Shown: one piece after another, positions 11,459 to 22,336 of the stretch
Layout of the letters: the number at the start of each line of letters is the position of its first letter
Numbering within the stretch: position 1 is the first letter of the stretch
Origin: Symsagittifera roscoffensis
Taxonomy: Eukaryota > Xenacoelomorpha > Acoela > Convolutidae
Assembly (NCBI RefSeq): GCF_963678635.1
Contig: NC_087065.1
Span: 27,671,254-27,735,253 of the forward strand
Reading direction: 5' to 3'
Length of the DNA stretch: 64,000 nucleotides
Program-made: the position numbers and the translations under genes
Notes under the pieces: model-generated
Seen by the model: the letters and a program-made list of their open reading frames with translations, nothing else
What the model was told of the DNA's origin: nothing
Database searches by the model: none

Positions 11459-14400
11459 ATGGATTCTTCTGCTGATTTTGAAAATGTGTGCGAGAACCCG
11501 AACATCTTTTCTGAAATACCTGAAAATGTAAATCAAATGGACGCGACAGAATCCACAAACAATTCAATATCCGGCGGACGAACCAGGAAGAAACCAGTCC
11601 AAATTGTTGCTTCCAGTGGAAACAGTAGCGCTTCAAGTTCAACCAGGTCAAGTCCTGTGGCGGGAAAGGGTGACAAGTTACCTGGTGCTGTGAATAACGT
11701 GGAGGACAATTTAGAGAACTTCTCTCTTTCGTTTCGTGAAAATATACCCAAAGTTTCCAGGTGAGCTATATATATTTAAAATAGTCTAAGTTTTGAGTTA
11801 CTAATAATCTCTGCTTCTGCAAGTTTTACTGAATATTTAATTGGGTTTTATCAAAACTTGATTTATTTTAAGAGCACGACCTATGCGGAAGGGAGACCTG
11901 GTTGCGAACTATGATTGCCAAATCCAAGAACCCCACAAAATGCCACTATTTGCTGTCGACATTGCGCCATACGTACTGCCGCCAATCAGCGGCGAGGAGG
12001 TTGCAATGGGAACCCAAGAGGAACGGGAAGCACTGAAGGAAAATTTGGCAAGGGAGACAAAGAGAATTAGAGCTCTGAAGAGTCTGTGTGCCTCGAAGAA
12101 GCATTTGAATCAGTGGGATATGTACCCGTCTGATTACCAACAGGTGTTGACTGATGAAGCGAAGAAGCGGTTGGATAAGGGCAAGAAACAGAGGGAGGTA
12201 TTAGGGCAGTACCCACAGTATCTGGTGGCAACGTCAGGAGGGAAGAACGTGTGCATTTATGTCACGACTGAAGCTCCGGGAAGTGAGTTTGCACATAACT
12301 CTGTGTTTGTAGTAACTTTTGGGACTGAATGCCTTGATTGAAGTGTTCATTGAATAACCTGAAGAAATTAAGTTTATGACAAACGAATAGTGCTCAATCT
12401 TTTAAGTTTAAGTTACTGATGAAGTTTCTATACGTTTTTTGTAGGCAAACTACTATTGAGAAACGTTTTCGAAGACGTTGATGGCGACGAATTTTATAGT
12501 ATCAAGTTTACTCGGATTCGAAGCAAAAGAAAAGACGGTTCTGAACATGATTACAAAGTACTGGTCTGCGCGGGACTCCATGGAACCTTACGAGTTCTCA
12601 ATGTCCGTCAAGGGAAATCATTGTATGCTATTGAATCTGCAGCGGGACAAGGCATCAACGAGATTGCAGTTCATCCCAAGTTACCCGAAATTGTGGCTTG
12701 TGTGTCTAAAGATTTGACCGTCCGTGTTTGGAATATTTTCAGCTCCGTTCAAGTGTTGTTATTGACATCAGCCGCTCTATACGGTCACGTGAGTGAAATA
12801 CTAACACTTGATTGGTCACCTGACAAGGGAAATAAATTAGTGACAAGTGGTATGGACAACAGTCTGGTATTGTGGGATATTTCGGACCAAAAGTACAAGG
12901 ATGCTTTGGAGTATTCGTATGTGTACAAAGAAGAAGCAAGTGCCAGCATGAAACGAAGGTAGGTTTGTACGCGGGAGACTAGCAATAGTTATTTATTATT
13001 TTTAGACAGTGATCAGTCTTAATTTTTTCAGGTAAGTTGGATGAAGTACAAAGTAAATAGAAAAATAGAATGAAGTACAAAGTAAAGAGAATATGAATGA
13101 GAGAACAATTAGCTTAAGTTTTGTTAAAAACACTTGGAACTCGCTATGTTTGTTGTTGCCTTTTTCTAACTTCTATTTTTAACAGCTAATTTTTCGCGCA
13201 ATAATTTTGTACATATGAAGTGTTAATGAAGTAATTTATCACTTATTTAGTACTGAAGTTTTTTTGGGTTAAAGTTTTGAAGTTTGTCCACGCTCAAGTG
13301 TAATTCTTCGCGGTTTGAGTTTTGATTTCTTCTTTAGATCAATTCCATTTTATTTGTTTTATGGAAGGAAAATTGTGCTCCTAAAGGCACATAATTAAAT
13401 TACCTAATGCTCCAGTTTTATCAAATTTGACAAAAAGTTATCAATAATATAAGATAATTGAAGTTTCAAAAGTTCGAAAATCAAAAATTGAAAACTGTTC
13501 AAAAAATACAATCATTTTTTCGAGCTCCTGGAATTTCTTGACACTTGCCTGTTTGCTAGGTTTTTAGAATGTTTAGAATTAACATGTTACATTTGAGGCA
13601 GAAATAAAATACTCGATTTTTTTGAGAATACGAACCGGACACCGGCCTTGAGATGCTCAACAATGTCCAGTTTTGAACCAATTCTATGACCTGACAAATG
13701 AGCTTGAGAGCATTGTTATGTTAGGAATCCAATTTTTTTCTAATCCAACTCGTTAATAAAAGTGCTAGTTTTGGTTAGTGATAGTATTGGCAGTTTAGTA
13801 GCTTGTGTTCTCCGCTTTATCAGTGGCTGGTCTTTTAATTTTTTGGTTCTCTAAGCGTCAGTGGTACAGTTGTGTTGGTTAGTTTGGTTGGATGATCAAT
13901 CCATGTGGTTCGATTCTCTTGGAGGGAATTTAGTTTCCATTTTCCTTTAATATTTTGCCAAGAAATGTTATTGTTTGCTTTTCTTCTTTTTTAAAACCCT
14001 TTTGAAGCTACTGCTTGTCGCTTTTGTTTGCGAAGTACAGCTTTGCTTATGTTTCGGTATCGCGGTTTGTCTCCAAGTTTACTGGAGTAGTTAAATCAAA
14101 TCGAATGTTGTGATTAAAAAAATGGCGAAAAACGGGTCAATTTCTTAATCTTAGACTAGCCATGTTTGACGGAAGTTTTCTTTTTCATCTGAAAATTAGT
14201 GATGACTTGATTTCAAAATTGAAAAGTTTTTTCAACTGCGATCGTTTTTTATACAGTTTTTGGGGTTTAGAAATTGCCAACTGGGGATAATTTACACGCC
14301 ATAAGCTTCGTCCTATTTAATCATAAGCTGCGAATAAATCATTTCGAATGATAATGACACAAGCAATCTGGAATCTTTTCCAGTTTCCCATCCCCTTGTA

Positions 14401-16306
14401 AAATTAAAATATAAAGCTGTTCAAAAATAGTGCATACGCCATTTCGCATGTAAGAATTGATTTAAAAATTTGTTCACACTGAAACGTTTCAATGCTGTTT
14501 ATAACATGAATTCTTTTTAACTAGACTTTCATATAATGAATTTCACAAAAAAAATAAAGATCGGGAAACTGGAAAAGAGCCGTAATCCGGAAAAAACAGT
14601 TAAGAGTTATTAAAAAGAGTAAAATTGAATTTTGAAAAATTTATCGAACCATTCTCTGGTCTTTCTTAAAAGCGTAAAAGCATCTTATTCAAAAATATGA
14701 ACCAAGTTAACATCCTCCTTCCTAACCACCACCATCCAAACCTTTGCGGATGATGATGTTAACTTGGTTCTACGTAGGGGATCTTCTGCCAATCAGAATC
14801 AAGCATTTTACATGTAGCGCTTCGGAAATTTAATAGGAATTAAATGCTGGGGTGGAAGACCTTAACTTGGTCTATCTGAAGGGAGTTATGTTAACTTGAT
14901 CCAAAAGTGTTGTAGATACGACAACCACCGCAAACCTCAGCTGCCTCTCCAAGTCTGTTTTCCTCAACTTGTGAACAAATCTATCCACAAAAACTACGTC
15001 GACTCTGTCAAATTTCTAACAAAAGACATCATAATATCAAAGAGCTCTGAGAACTACATCGCAGCTTGGACCGATCAGACAACGAGAACCGAAGACAATA
15101 CAGTGAAGAGCTTGTGTAGCATACTGTTCCAGTACGAGTTGACGGCTTCGAAGATCTGGTTCATGAAGTTAGCCCTCCAGCCAAAAACCAGGCGTTTGCT
15201 GGCTCTGGGTTTGCAAGACGGCCGCATAATGGTGATGGACTTGAAAAGTGACCCCGACCCCCAGAAGTTTAGGATTAATTTCTTGAGGGCGACCGGAAAT
15301 GTTGCAATATCAGCCATTAGACACGTAGCTTTTTCACCAGATTCCAGAGTGCTAATTGGAGTGACTCAGGATGCAAAGGTGATTTATTTATCGGATCTTG
15401 TTATCAATCCCCCCTATTGCACTGAAGGGGGGCGGAGATTCGTAACAAGGTACTCAATTCGTATATGCTTAACTGATCAATTTCTCTTTATAGGGGGGGA
15501 GAGATTCGTTACAAGGTACCATAGGGGGGGGGGGGGGAATAGTTAACAAGATCCTTCAACTTTTTACTAATGCAAGAATCAAATTTTGAGCATTTTTGCA
15601 TTATAAATGACCGTCAATTCAGAATTTGTTTTTTTTTTCAATTTTAATGCATTTTTTCCGGATAATTTAAATTAGCATTGTACTAAGTGAAAACGTTTTT
15701 TGGCTCAATAGGTGTCTGCTTAAGTTTTTCAGCTTGGTTGCAGCTTAGTAAGTTTCATTTCGATGCTTATCTAACTTGCAATGATCTTATCTGGCATGTT
15801 TTCCTCTTGATGAACTTACGCAAGACAAATCGAGACAAATGTATGGAATTTTGGTTGATTTAGATTTTTCTTTTTTTTTTCAAATTTTTTTCTAGCTTGC
15901 CATGCTGTTTTTGTGTTGTATCGCAGGTGGTGCAAAGCCTCTGCTTTGACTCTGCGTAGCAGATCTTTCGATATATGGTTTTTAGGTGGTGAAGTTCTCT
16001 CTCAACGGCGCTGCTATTATTGACAAACGCATCAAATTTGGCATATATCCCATAATCGCACTGAACGAAGAAGCATTCGAAGATTTCCTTTCCTCGGGAA
16101 CAGAAAAGAGCAACACCGCCTCATCATCTGATTTCGAAAAGACTAAATCTGAACCAGTTGCAATGTCCGAAAATGCGAATCTGGCTGAACAAAATGACAA
16201 GTATGAACTAGTACCGATTGAAGCAATTTTGGGCGACGAAAGCGAATTATGTTCGACTGATGAAAACGTTTCTATGGAGGTCGATATTCCAACAGCTGTC
16301 ATATGA
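11459..16306 (+). CDS. EED: EED, Polycomb PRC2 WD40 subunit (five exons)
   Basis: Exons 11459-11760, 11873-12282, 12445-12958, 14916-15378 and 15986-16306 join in frame with GT/AG borders (phases 2, 1, 2, 0) to 669 residues. Seven-bladed WD40 EED is the PRC2 scaffold that binds EZH2 and reads H3K27me3. Recognisable blocks are GDEFYS, the SKDLTVRVWNI and SGMDNSLVLWDI blades, SIHKNYVDSVKFL, SKIWFMKL and FSPDSRVLIGV, all in EED order. Cage residues align as F127 (human F97), Y255 (Y148), W490 (W364) and F491 (Y365, so Tyr to Phe). Odd points: a Ser/Asn-rich 100-residue N-terminus, a charged ~80-residue insertion in blade 1 (about 134-213) and an acidic ~80-residue C-terminal extension; human EED has about 441 residues. 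Intron 3 (1957 bp) is full of repeats. Start: the ATG after GATC; no earlier in-frame ATG was seen. Confidence 0.92.
13850..14056 (+). mobile_element. tRNA-derived SINE in EED intron 3
   Basis: An A-box-like TAAGCGTCAGTGG (13852-13864) and B box GGTTCGATTCT (13907-13917) have tRNA-like spacing. About 110 bp further on lies the hairpin GCGAAGTACAGCTTTGC (14030-14046). The layout (tRNA head, unrelated body, hairpin tail) is that of the SINEs near 19 kb, but the head comes from a different tRNA. Confidence 0.5.
14699..14770. repeat. 16 bp perfect inverted repeat before EED exon 4
   Basis: GAACCAAGTTAACATC (14699-14714) is the exact reverse complement of 14755-14770, with a 40-base loop. Two looser copies of the right arm follow (TTAACTTGGTCT near 14860 and GTTAACTTGATCC near 14890), the last ending just before the exon 4 acceptor at 14914-14915. 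It may be a small foldback relic or an RNA hairpin near the splice site. Confidence 0.7.
15405..15545 (+). repeat. G-run direct repeat in EED intron 4
   Basis: A unit of G-run plus GAGATTCGTWACAAGGTAC occurs at about 15425-15452 and again at about 15494-15521, followed by a run of 14 or more Gs. It lies about 25-165 bp after the exon 4 donor site. Confidence 0.6.
15926..15958 (+). repeat. Copy of the shared hairpin tail
   Basis: TATCGCAGGTGGTGCAAAGCCTCTGCTTTGACTCTGCGT-like segment with an imperfect stem (GCAAAGC/GCTTTG at 15932-15948), ending about 30 bp before EED exon 5. It matches the tail of the 830 bp units and of the SINEs. Confidence 0.6.
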
Positions 16307-16555
16307 TTTATGGATATTTCAAGTTTTTGGATATGGAAGGACTATAACATTTATCGTGGTCCGAAAATAGTGTATTGATTTTATTTGGTAATTTCGACCA
16401 ATTTGCACTTTGTTTTTGAATGAAGCATATTTTTGTTTTCTGGCAATTTTTTTTGAGTTATAAAATTGGATGTTATAGCTTTAATTCTAACTTAGTAAAT
16501 GCAACGACAAGACTTCTAAGGTGAGACTTCATGGGGTAATTTAATTTTTATGTGC
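16307..16555 (+). other. EED 3' flank
   Basis: T-rich sequence after the EED stop. A canonical AATAAA was not seen close to the stop codon, so the 3' end cannot be fixed from sequence. Confidence 0.4.
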
Positions 16556-16559
16556 CTAA

Positions 16560-16890
16560 CTATACTGACATAGTTGTTTTTACACTTGCGAAGCGAAGTG
16601 TATTAGTAGGAGTTTTATGTTTTTCCAACCTAAGTCGCAAATAAGTGCTACTTTCGGTGGCGCTTTTGACTCGGTAGCCTGCGGTAGTCGTATAATATCA
16701 TATTTGCTTTAACTTTTGTTTAGTAAAAAGTTAACACAGCTGATGCATTTTTAGTTCATCAAATGAACCGAAAAAAATATATATTTGTTTCAAACATCAG
16801 TACAATGATAAAAAGCTCGATTTCAGAATTTTTTCAACTCGCAATGTATCTGGAATTTTTTTGAAATGCATAATCTATCTTTCTGTCTGC
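16560..16890 (+). repeat. Partial copy of the composite SINE repeat
   Basis: About 16720-16890 matches 5340-5520 (shared ACACAGCTGATGCAT / TTCATCAARTGAACCGAA / TTTGTTTCAAACA segments). Near 16583 it has ACACTTGCGAAGCGAAGTGT, a self-complementary version of the shared motif. The tRNA-like head and 3' tail of the full element are absent. Confidence 0.55.
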
Positions 16891-17015
16891 TATTTAATGG
16901 GAGTTCATGTGACACATGCTTAAAAAGTTGACATGTTTAAGAGAACTCTTGCATGTTTAAACTTTTTCAACGTATTATTTTTTGCATGTTTAACGAAAGT
17001 GTTTTTGCACGTTTT

Positions 17016-18995
17016 AGCTATATCGTATATTAAAACGCTTAAGAAACTTCATTTGGCACATGTTTAAGAAGTTTCTATGCTGGTCGGTTAGAAGGCCAAA
17101 ACATTGCAAGGGTTGTAAAGTTAACTCAAGTCAGCGTTTCAAAATCTGTTGGAGCTCGAATGCTTTAACTCTTGAATTTTTTCCTATTTGCAACGTAAAA
17201 CTATCAAAATTTTTGTTTCAAAATTTGCTTGATTAGTTTTGAAGTTGTCAATCTAGAGTGCAAATCTAGCGTCCAAGTTTGACGGCTCAAATATTTTTGG
17301 TTTTCGAGATATGGCGTTTCTTATGATTTTTTTTTTTTAAATTTAGATATTAAAAAAATTAACCCAATTTGGAATTTTCAATCCTATAGAGGGGTACGGC
17401 CAGGTTATAAATTGAGGGGTTGCAACTCTGACTGCCAATTATGACTGCTCAAATCTTTCTGGTAATCGAGACAAGCGTTTTTTTATGATTTTTTTTTTGT
17501 TAAAAAAACTTAGATATAAAAAACTACCCAAACGTGACATCCGGGCAGCTGTCAGCGTACACTCCGGGGTTGCAAGTCTGCCATCCAAATATGACGGCTC
17601 AATTTTTTTGCTTTTCGAGGTTTGGGGTTATTGGTTTTCGAGATGTGGCGTTTTTTATGATTTTTTAAATTTTTTTAAACTTAGATATAAAAAAACTAAA
17701 TAATCTTGAAATTATCAACCCTGTTTGGGGAGGCTGTCAGGGTACACTCAGGTTTTAGCTATATCGTATTTTGAAACTTCATTTGGCACATGTTTAAGAA
17801 GTTTCTATGTTGGTCTGTTAGAAGGCCAAAACATTGCAAGGGTTGAAAAGTTAACTCAAGTCAGCGTTTCAAAATCTGTTGGAGCTCGAATGCTCTAACT
17901 CTTAAATTTTTCCCTCTATTCGCAACGTAAAACTATCAAAATTTTTGCTTCAAAGTTTACTTGATTATTTTTGAAATTCTCAATCCTATAGTGGGGATCT
18001 CAGGGTACACTCAGGGGTTGCAAATCTAGCGTCCAAGTATGACGGCTCAAATCCTTTTGGTTTTCGATATGGCGTTTTTTATTATTTATTTTTTTTTCAA
18101 AAAACTTAGATATAAAGAAATTAAACCAATTTGGAGTTTTCAATTCTATAGTGGTTCACGACCAGGGTATAAATTGAGAAGTTGCAATTCTGACTGTCAA
18201 TGGTGACTGCTCAAATCTTTTTAGTAATCGAGTTAAGGCGTTTTTTTAATGATTTTTTTCATTTTTTTAAACTTGGATATAAAAAACTACCCAAACGTAA
18301 AATCCGGGCAGCTGTCAGGGTACATGCCGGGGTTGCAAGTCTGGCGTCCAAGTATGATGGCTCAAATTATTTTGCTTTTCGAGATATGGCGTTATTGGTT
18401 TTCGAGATGTGGCGTTTTTTATGTATTTTTTCATTTTTTAAAAAACTTAGATGTAAAAAAAACTTAATATCCTTGAAATTATCAACCCTGTTTTGGGGAG
18501 GCTGTCAGGGTAGACTCAGGAATTGCAAATTTTGCGTCCAGGTATGACTATATACATCCTTATGATTTTCGAGAAGTGGCGTTTATAAAAAAAAATTTTC
18601 ATTTTTTTTCAAATACCTTAGATATAAAAAAACTAACCGAACTGGATTTTCTCAACGCTGTAGTGGGGTGCTATCAGGGTACAATCAAGGGTAGTAAATC
18701 TGGCCTGCAAGTATGACTACTCAAATCTTTTTGGTTTTCGAGTATGGCGTTTATGATTTTTTAAATTTATTGTTTTTCAAACAAGTTTGATATAAAAAAA
18801 TTAATGGAACTTGAAATTCTTAACCCTATGTTGGAGTGCAGTCAAGGTACACTCAGAGGTTGCAGTTATTCCCTCCAAATGTGAGTGCTCAAGTCTTTTT
18901 GCTTTCCGAGATGTGGCGTTACCCATTCGGCGTTGCAAATCAGCCCTCCAAATTTGACTGCTCAAATCTTTTTCCGAGATGTGGGTTTTTTTATG
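17016..18995 (+). repeat. Satellite-like array with ~160 bp monomers
   Basis: A monomer marked by TATGACGGCTCAAAT, TTTTCGAGATATGGCGTTTTT, AACTTAGATATAAAAAA and CAGGGTACACTCAGGGGTTGCAA recurs with marker positions near 17281, 17443, 17591, 18041, 18205, 18356, 18545, 18714, 18881 and 18957 (mostly 148-189 bp apart). A longer block starting TTTTAGCTATATCGTAT (17016) recurs about 730 bp later (17753), so several monomers plus a non-monomer segment form a higher-order unit. Open frames here (for example 18200-18547) follow from the repeat and are not genes. Confidence 0.75.
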
Positions 18996-19119
18996 AAGTA
19001 GAAACGCCTGATACATGAGCCCAGTTCATCTTAACGGTTGCAATAAGTTTTTTACCACATGTTTTAGGAAGCTAACTTATTGTGCAACGATCTTTTTAAA
19101 GCACTGTACGTGCGAGTCA

Positions 19120-19440
19120 TGCGCTAGCTTATACATAATTTGGCTTTATGCTTTCCAATTTATTATATACAAAATGTGTTATTTTGTATTTGATGCTACT
19201 TTTGCTGCATCGAGCTGACAATTTAATAGCATATGTAGCTGGGTTATTGGTGGCTAGTTTTCGGGGATTGTAAGCAGCCGTGGCTGCGTGGTAAGTGCGT
19301 GAGACTCATATTTGGTAGACCGCAGGTTCGAATCCGACACGTGGCCGAGTTTTTGCTCATTTCACTTGATAGAGCTGCTTTTTGATCGTTTTCTTGTAAG
19401 TGTTTGCGAAGCGCAACTTCGCATCTGTGTTTCTAGATAA
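19120..19440 (+). mobile_element. tRNA-derived SINE, copy 2
   Basis: tRNA-like head with A box TGGCTGCGTGG (19281-19291) and intact B box GGTTCGAATCC (19325-19335), then a body containing TTCACTTGATAGAGCTGCTTTTT and the hairpin tail GCGAAGCGCAACTTCGC (19406-19422). About 150 bp before the head is also shared with the copies at 5.5 and 19.44 kb. It lies directly in tandem with the next copy. Confidence 0.75.
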
Positions 19441-19765
19441 GTTGGCTTCATGCTTTCCAATTTGTTTAATGCAAAAATTGTGTCTTTTTCATTTGGTGCT
19501 ACTTCTGCTGCATCGAATTGACAATTTATGAGGATATGTAGCTGCCTTATTAGTGGCTAGTTTTTGGGGATTTTAAGCATCCGTGGCTAAGTGGTTAGTG
19601 CGTGAGACTCAAATTTGCTAGGTCGCAGATTCGAATCCGACACGTAGCCGAGTTTTTGCTAATTTAAGGCTAAATTCTATTTTTTCTTTTTTCACTTGAT
19701 AGAGCTGCTTTTTGGTCATGTTCCCGCAATTGTTTGCGAAGCACAGCTTCGCCTCTGCGTGAAAA
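19441..19765 (+). mobile_element. tRNA-derived SINE, copy 3
   Basis: Same structure as the preceding copy: A box TGGCTAAGTGG (19584-19594), B box GATTCGAATCC (19628-19638), body and hairpin tail GCGAAGCACAGCTTCGC (19736-19752). It ends about 100 bp before the start codon of the hamartin-like gene, so it may lie in its promoter or 5' UTR. Confidence 0.75.
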
Positions 19766-19866
19766 GAATGGTATTTTTCTCAACAAAGTTTTACACAGCT
19801 TCAGGATCATTGTAGCATTTAAAGAACTAACCATTATTCAATTTCAGGTCATTTGTTTTTGTTAAA

Positions 19867-21882
19867 ATGGATAAAAAGTACAATGGAAGTCATGGCCTGC
19901 CAACGGACTCTGAAATTTCAAGTCTCACAACTAATGATGAAATTTGTGCATTGCTGGTATTCCTGAAAGACATGCTGTTCAAAAACAGCGGAAACCCTGA
20001 AGTATTTGCGGATACAGTTAGTAAATTTTCAATATTGTGTTCGGGTGAAAAAAATATGATAGTAGAAAACGAACTCCATGAAAGCATAAGCGAAGGTGGA
20101 ATCATTGAGCAGGTTTTGCGGTTCTTGCGAGAGAATTCACTGCCCGAACTATCAGCCAACTGTTTCAATTTCATATCTTTGATTCTATTCCGATTTCCTA
20201 AATTGTTTGCCGAAGATTCCGTGTATGCCGAGGGACTTTACGAAGTTCTGTCGATCATTATGTTAGAAAAAGATTACATCAAGACAGTGCCAAAAGAGTT
20301 GAACAAGTTTACCTTATATATGAAACGCTTGATTGAAAGACTCTTTCATATAAATCCAATAAAAACCATCAATGTTTTCCACAGTATATATCAGCGATTA
20401 TGTAAATCAGGTGATAGAGAGATGCAACGATGTTTTCTGGAACAGGTGTTCAGAAGCATGCCAGTCTTTTACCTTGTTTGTGAAAAATCGAAGGGGCCTT
20501 GTGATGAAAAACTAGTTGTTCCTAAATTGTCCGGAGAGTTCGATTCTAATTATGGGCCAAAACTAGTCGAACAAAAAGCCGACTGTGTTTCTAGAGACAA
20601 CCCTACTTGTTTAAATTACACTCACTGTAAAAATACTGCGTTTATTGGCGAGTTTTGCCTCCATTGTGCTGAAAATCCTGAGTTCAGAAGTGAAATGGAA
20701 TTGAAGGCGGAGTTGTCCATGGAAAGGAGTGCAGTGTACTTTTATAAATTGCAGCTTGGAGAACGCGCAGACCGCGATAATGAAATGAAATTCAAATGTC
20801 ATCGATTAGAACTTGAAGTTGAGCGTGTGAATGCTGAGTTAGAGCAAAGAAACCTCGAAAACAGTAAAATGCGTAAAACGCTGGAAGACCTAGAAACTAA
20901 AAACGGGCAATTTAATTTGAAAATGGTAGAGTTACGCGAAGAGTTGTTTTTAGCGAAAGAATCATCGGCTAGCTTTGAAAATCAGACTACAAGATTAAAA
21001 GACGAATTGAACCACGAAAAGAAAAAAGCTGCAAATCTTTCAATAGAAAACGCAAGAATTAAGGCAAAGATTTTTGAATGTTCTGAAATTCGGAACAAGC
21101 TTACGCGAAAAGTAGACTCACAAGCTCTGATCGAAAGGCAGTTGCAAACTCTGAACAAGGAGTTGTTTCTGATGAGCGAGATCCATCAGAAATACGAAGA
21201 AAAAATCAGTAAGCTGCAAATAGATCAGAGAAGTTCGAACGAAGATCAACTGACCATTAACAATTACAGACGACAATTGGCAGAGTTGCGGCAGAAAAAT
21301 CGAAAGTTGGAACTGAAGCTAGGTTTGATGGAGGAGAAACAAAAAAACAAGGAGCAAGATGCTCTTGAAATTTCAGAATGCAAAGACGAAAAATTAAAAC
21401 TGATGGAAGAAAAATATTCAGGCTTATTGAAAGAGACTAAAGGTTTTCAACAAGAATTGAACCGAGTGAGGAAAGAGTTAATCGAGAAAAGTGCTGATGT
21501 AGATTTGGCAAAAACTGAATTGGAACTATTAAAAACTCAGGAAACTAAAAACACTCGCGAAAAGTGTGTAGGCACTCAGTAGCATTTGTTATATCGCCAT
21601 TTCTGAATAATGTATTCTCGTATATAGCTGCTCTATTTTCTGAATTCACTTTTATAACTTTGTTCGTTCCTGCATAGGGATTTAGACTTCATATTGGAAG
21701 GCTTCAATGATTGGTTTTGTATTTTTGAGGCCCATGAAAAAGCTCAAAAGGCTATTTTGTGTAGAAATTCACCTGTGGCTGATGGCTTTCATAAAACGGC
21801 ACCCTTTGCAAATGATTCAAATTGTCTAAGATGGTGTGTTCAAAATATAATGACAAAATTAGAGGCTTACTGTGATTCATAA
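19867..21882 (+). CDS. Hamartin (TSC1)-like coiled-coil protein
   Basis: Exon 1 is 19867-21563 and a probable exon 2 is 21678-21882 (114 bp intron, donor GTGTGT, acceptor TGCATAG); the frame is kept, giving 633 residues. Without splicing the frame stops at 21582. Residues 1-205 are alpha-helical; the segment around 144-200 (KFTLYMKRLIERLFHINP) resembles the end of the hamartin N-terminal repeat domain. A cysteine cluster lies at 240-267 (C240, C248, C254, C264, C267). Residues 275-565 are continuous coiled coil, including RQLQTLNKELFLMSEI (425-440), which resembles the hamartin coiled coil; exon 2 adds FEAHEKAQKAI. Hamartin is the scaffold of the TSC complex that restrains Rheb/mTORC1. Human TSC1 has 1164 residues; the Ser/Pro-rich middle is missing here. 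Similarity is weak, so another coiled-coil protein is possible. Confidence 0.55.
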
Positions 21883-22336
21883 ATTTGCGTGAAAAGCGCA
21901 ACTGAAGCAAAAGTTGCACCTCTAGGTTAAATGTTTTTCGATACATAGGCTATGCCTTTATTATGTTTATCTGACTTGAAAACGGTGAATTTATTTTGCT
22001 TTCTCAAAATTTTCCGATAGTCGTTTCATCTTGCTGCATTTATCAGTTTTTTTCTAGGAACACTCAGATTTAACGAAGTATTTTTCTCATTGCCAAAATT
22101 CAACCAATAAGGCCAGCCTAATTGAGAATCAGAAAGAGTAATCCATTCGGGATTTTGCAACCTATAGTTTTACCGGTCAATTTTAAATCTTGGAAGTATT
22201 TTTTTTTGAGTATCTTACGTTTTTTGAGTTATTATGTTAGCTGCATGTGTTCTATTTGTTTTGAGAAACGTGTAAATCATTGATATCTGGGGTTCATCGC
22301 AAAAGTGCTAAAGTAAAGAATTCGTATTGCAGCTCC
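21883..22336. other. Intergenic, no gene seen
   Basis: AT-rich 3' flank of the preceding gene; GTGAAAAGCGCAACTG near 21891 faintly recalls the shared hairpin tail. The last bases are the 5' half of a tRNA-like sequence interrupted by the hAT element. Confidence 0.4.

Noticed and set aside
15317-15546. EED reading on past 15378 through the G-run region
   Set aside because: The read-through segment (YLSDLVINPPYC...) is a low-complexity direct repeat; the GT donor at 15379 joins in phase to a proper exon at 15986.
19275-19345. Working tRNA gene at the SINE heads
   Set aside because: A and B boxes are present but no consistent acceptor and anticodon arms fold, and the same head is fused to a common body and hairpin tail in three places.
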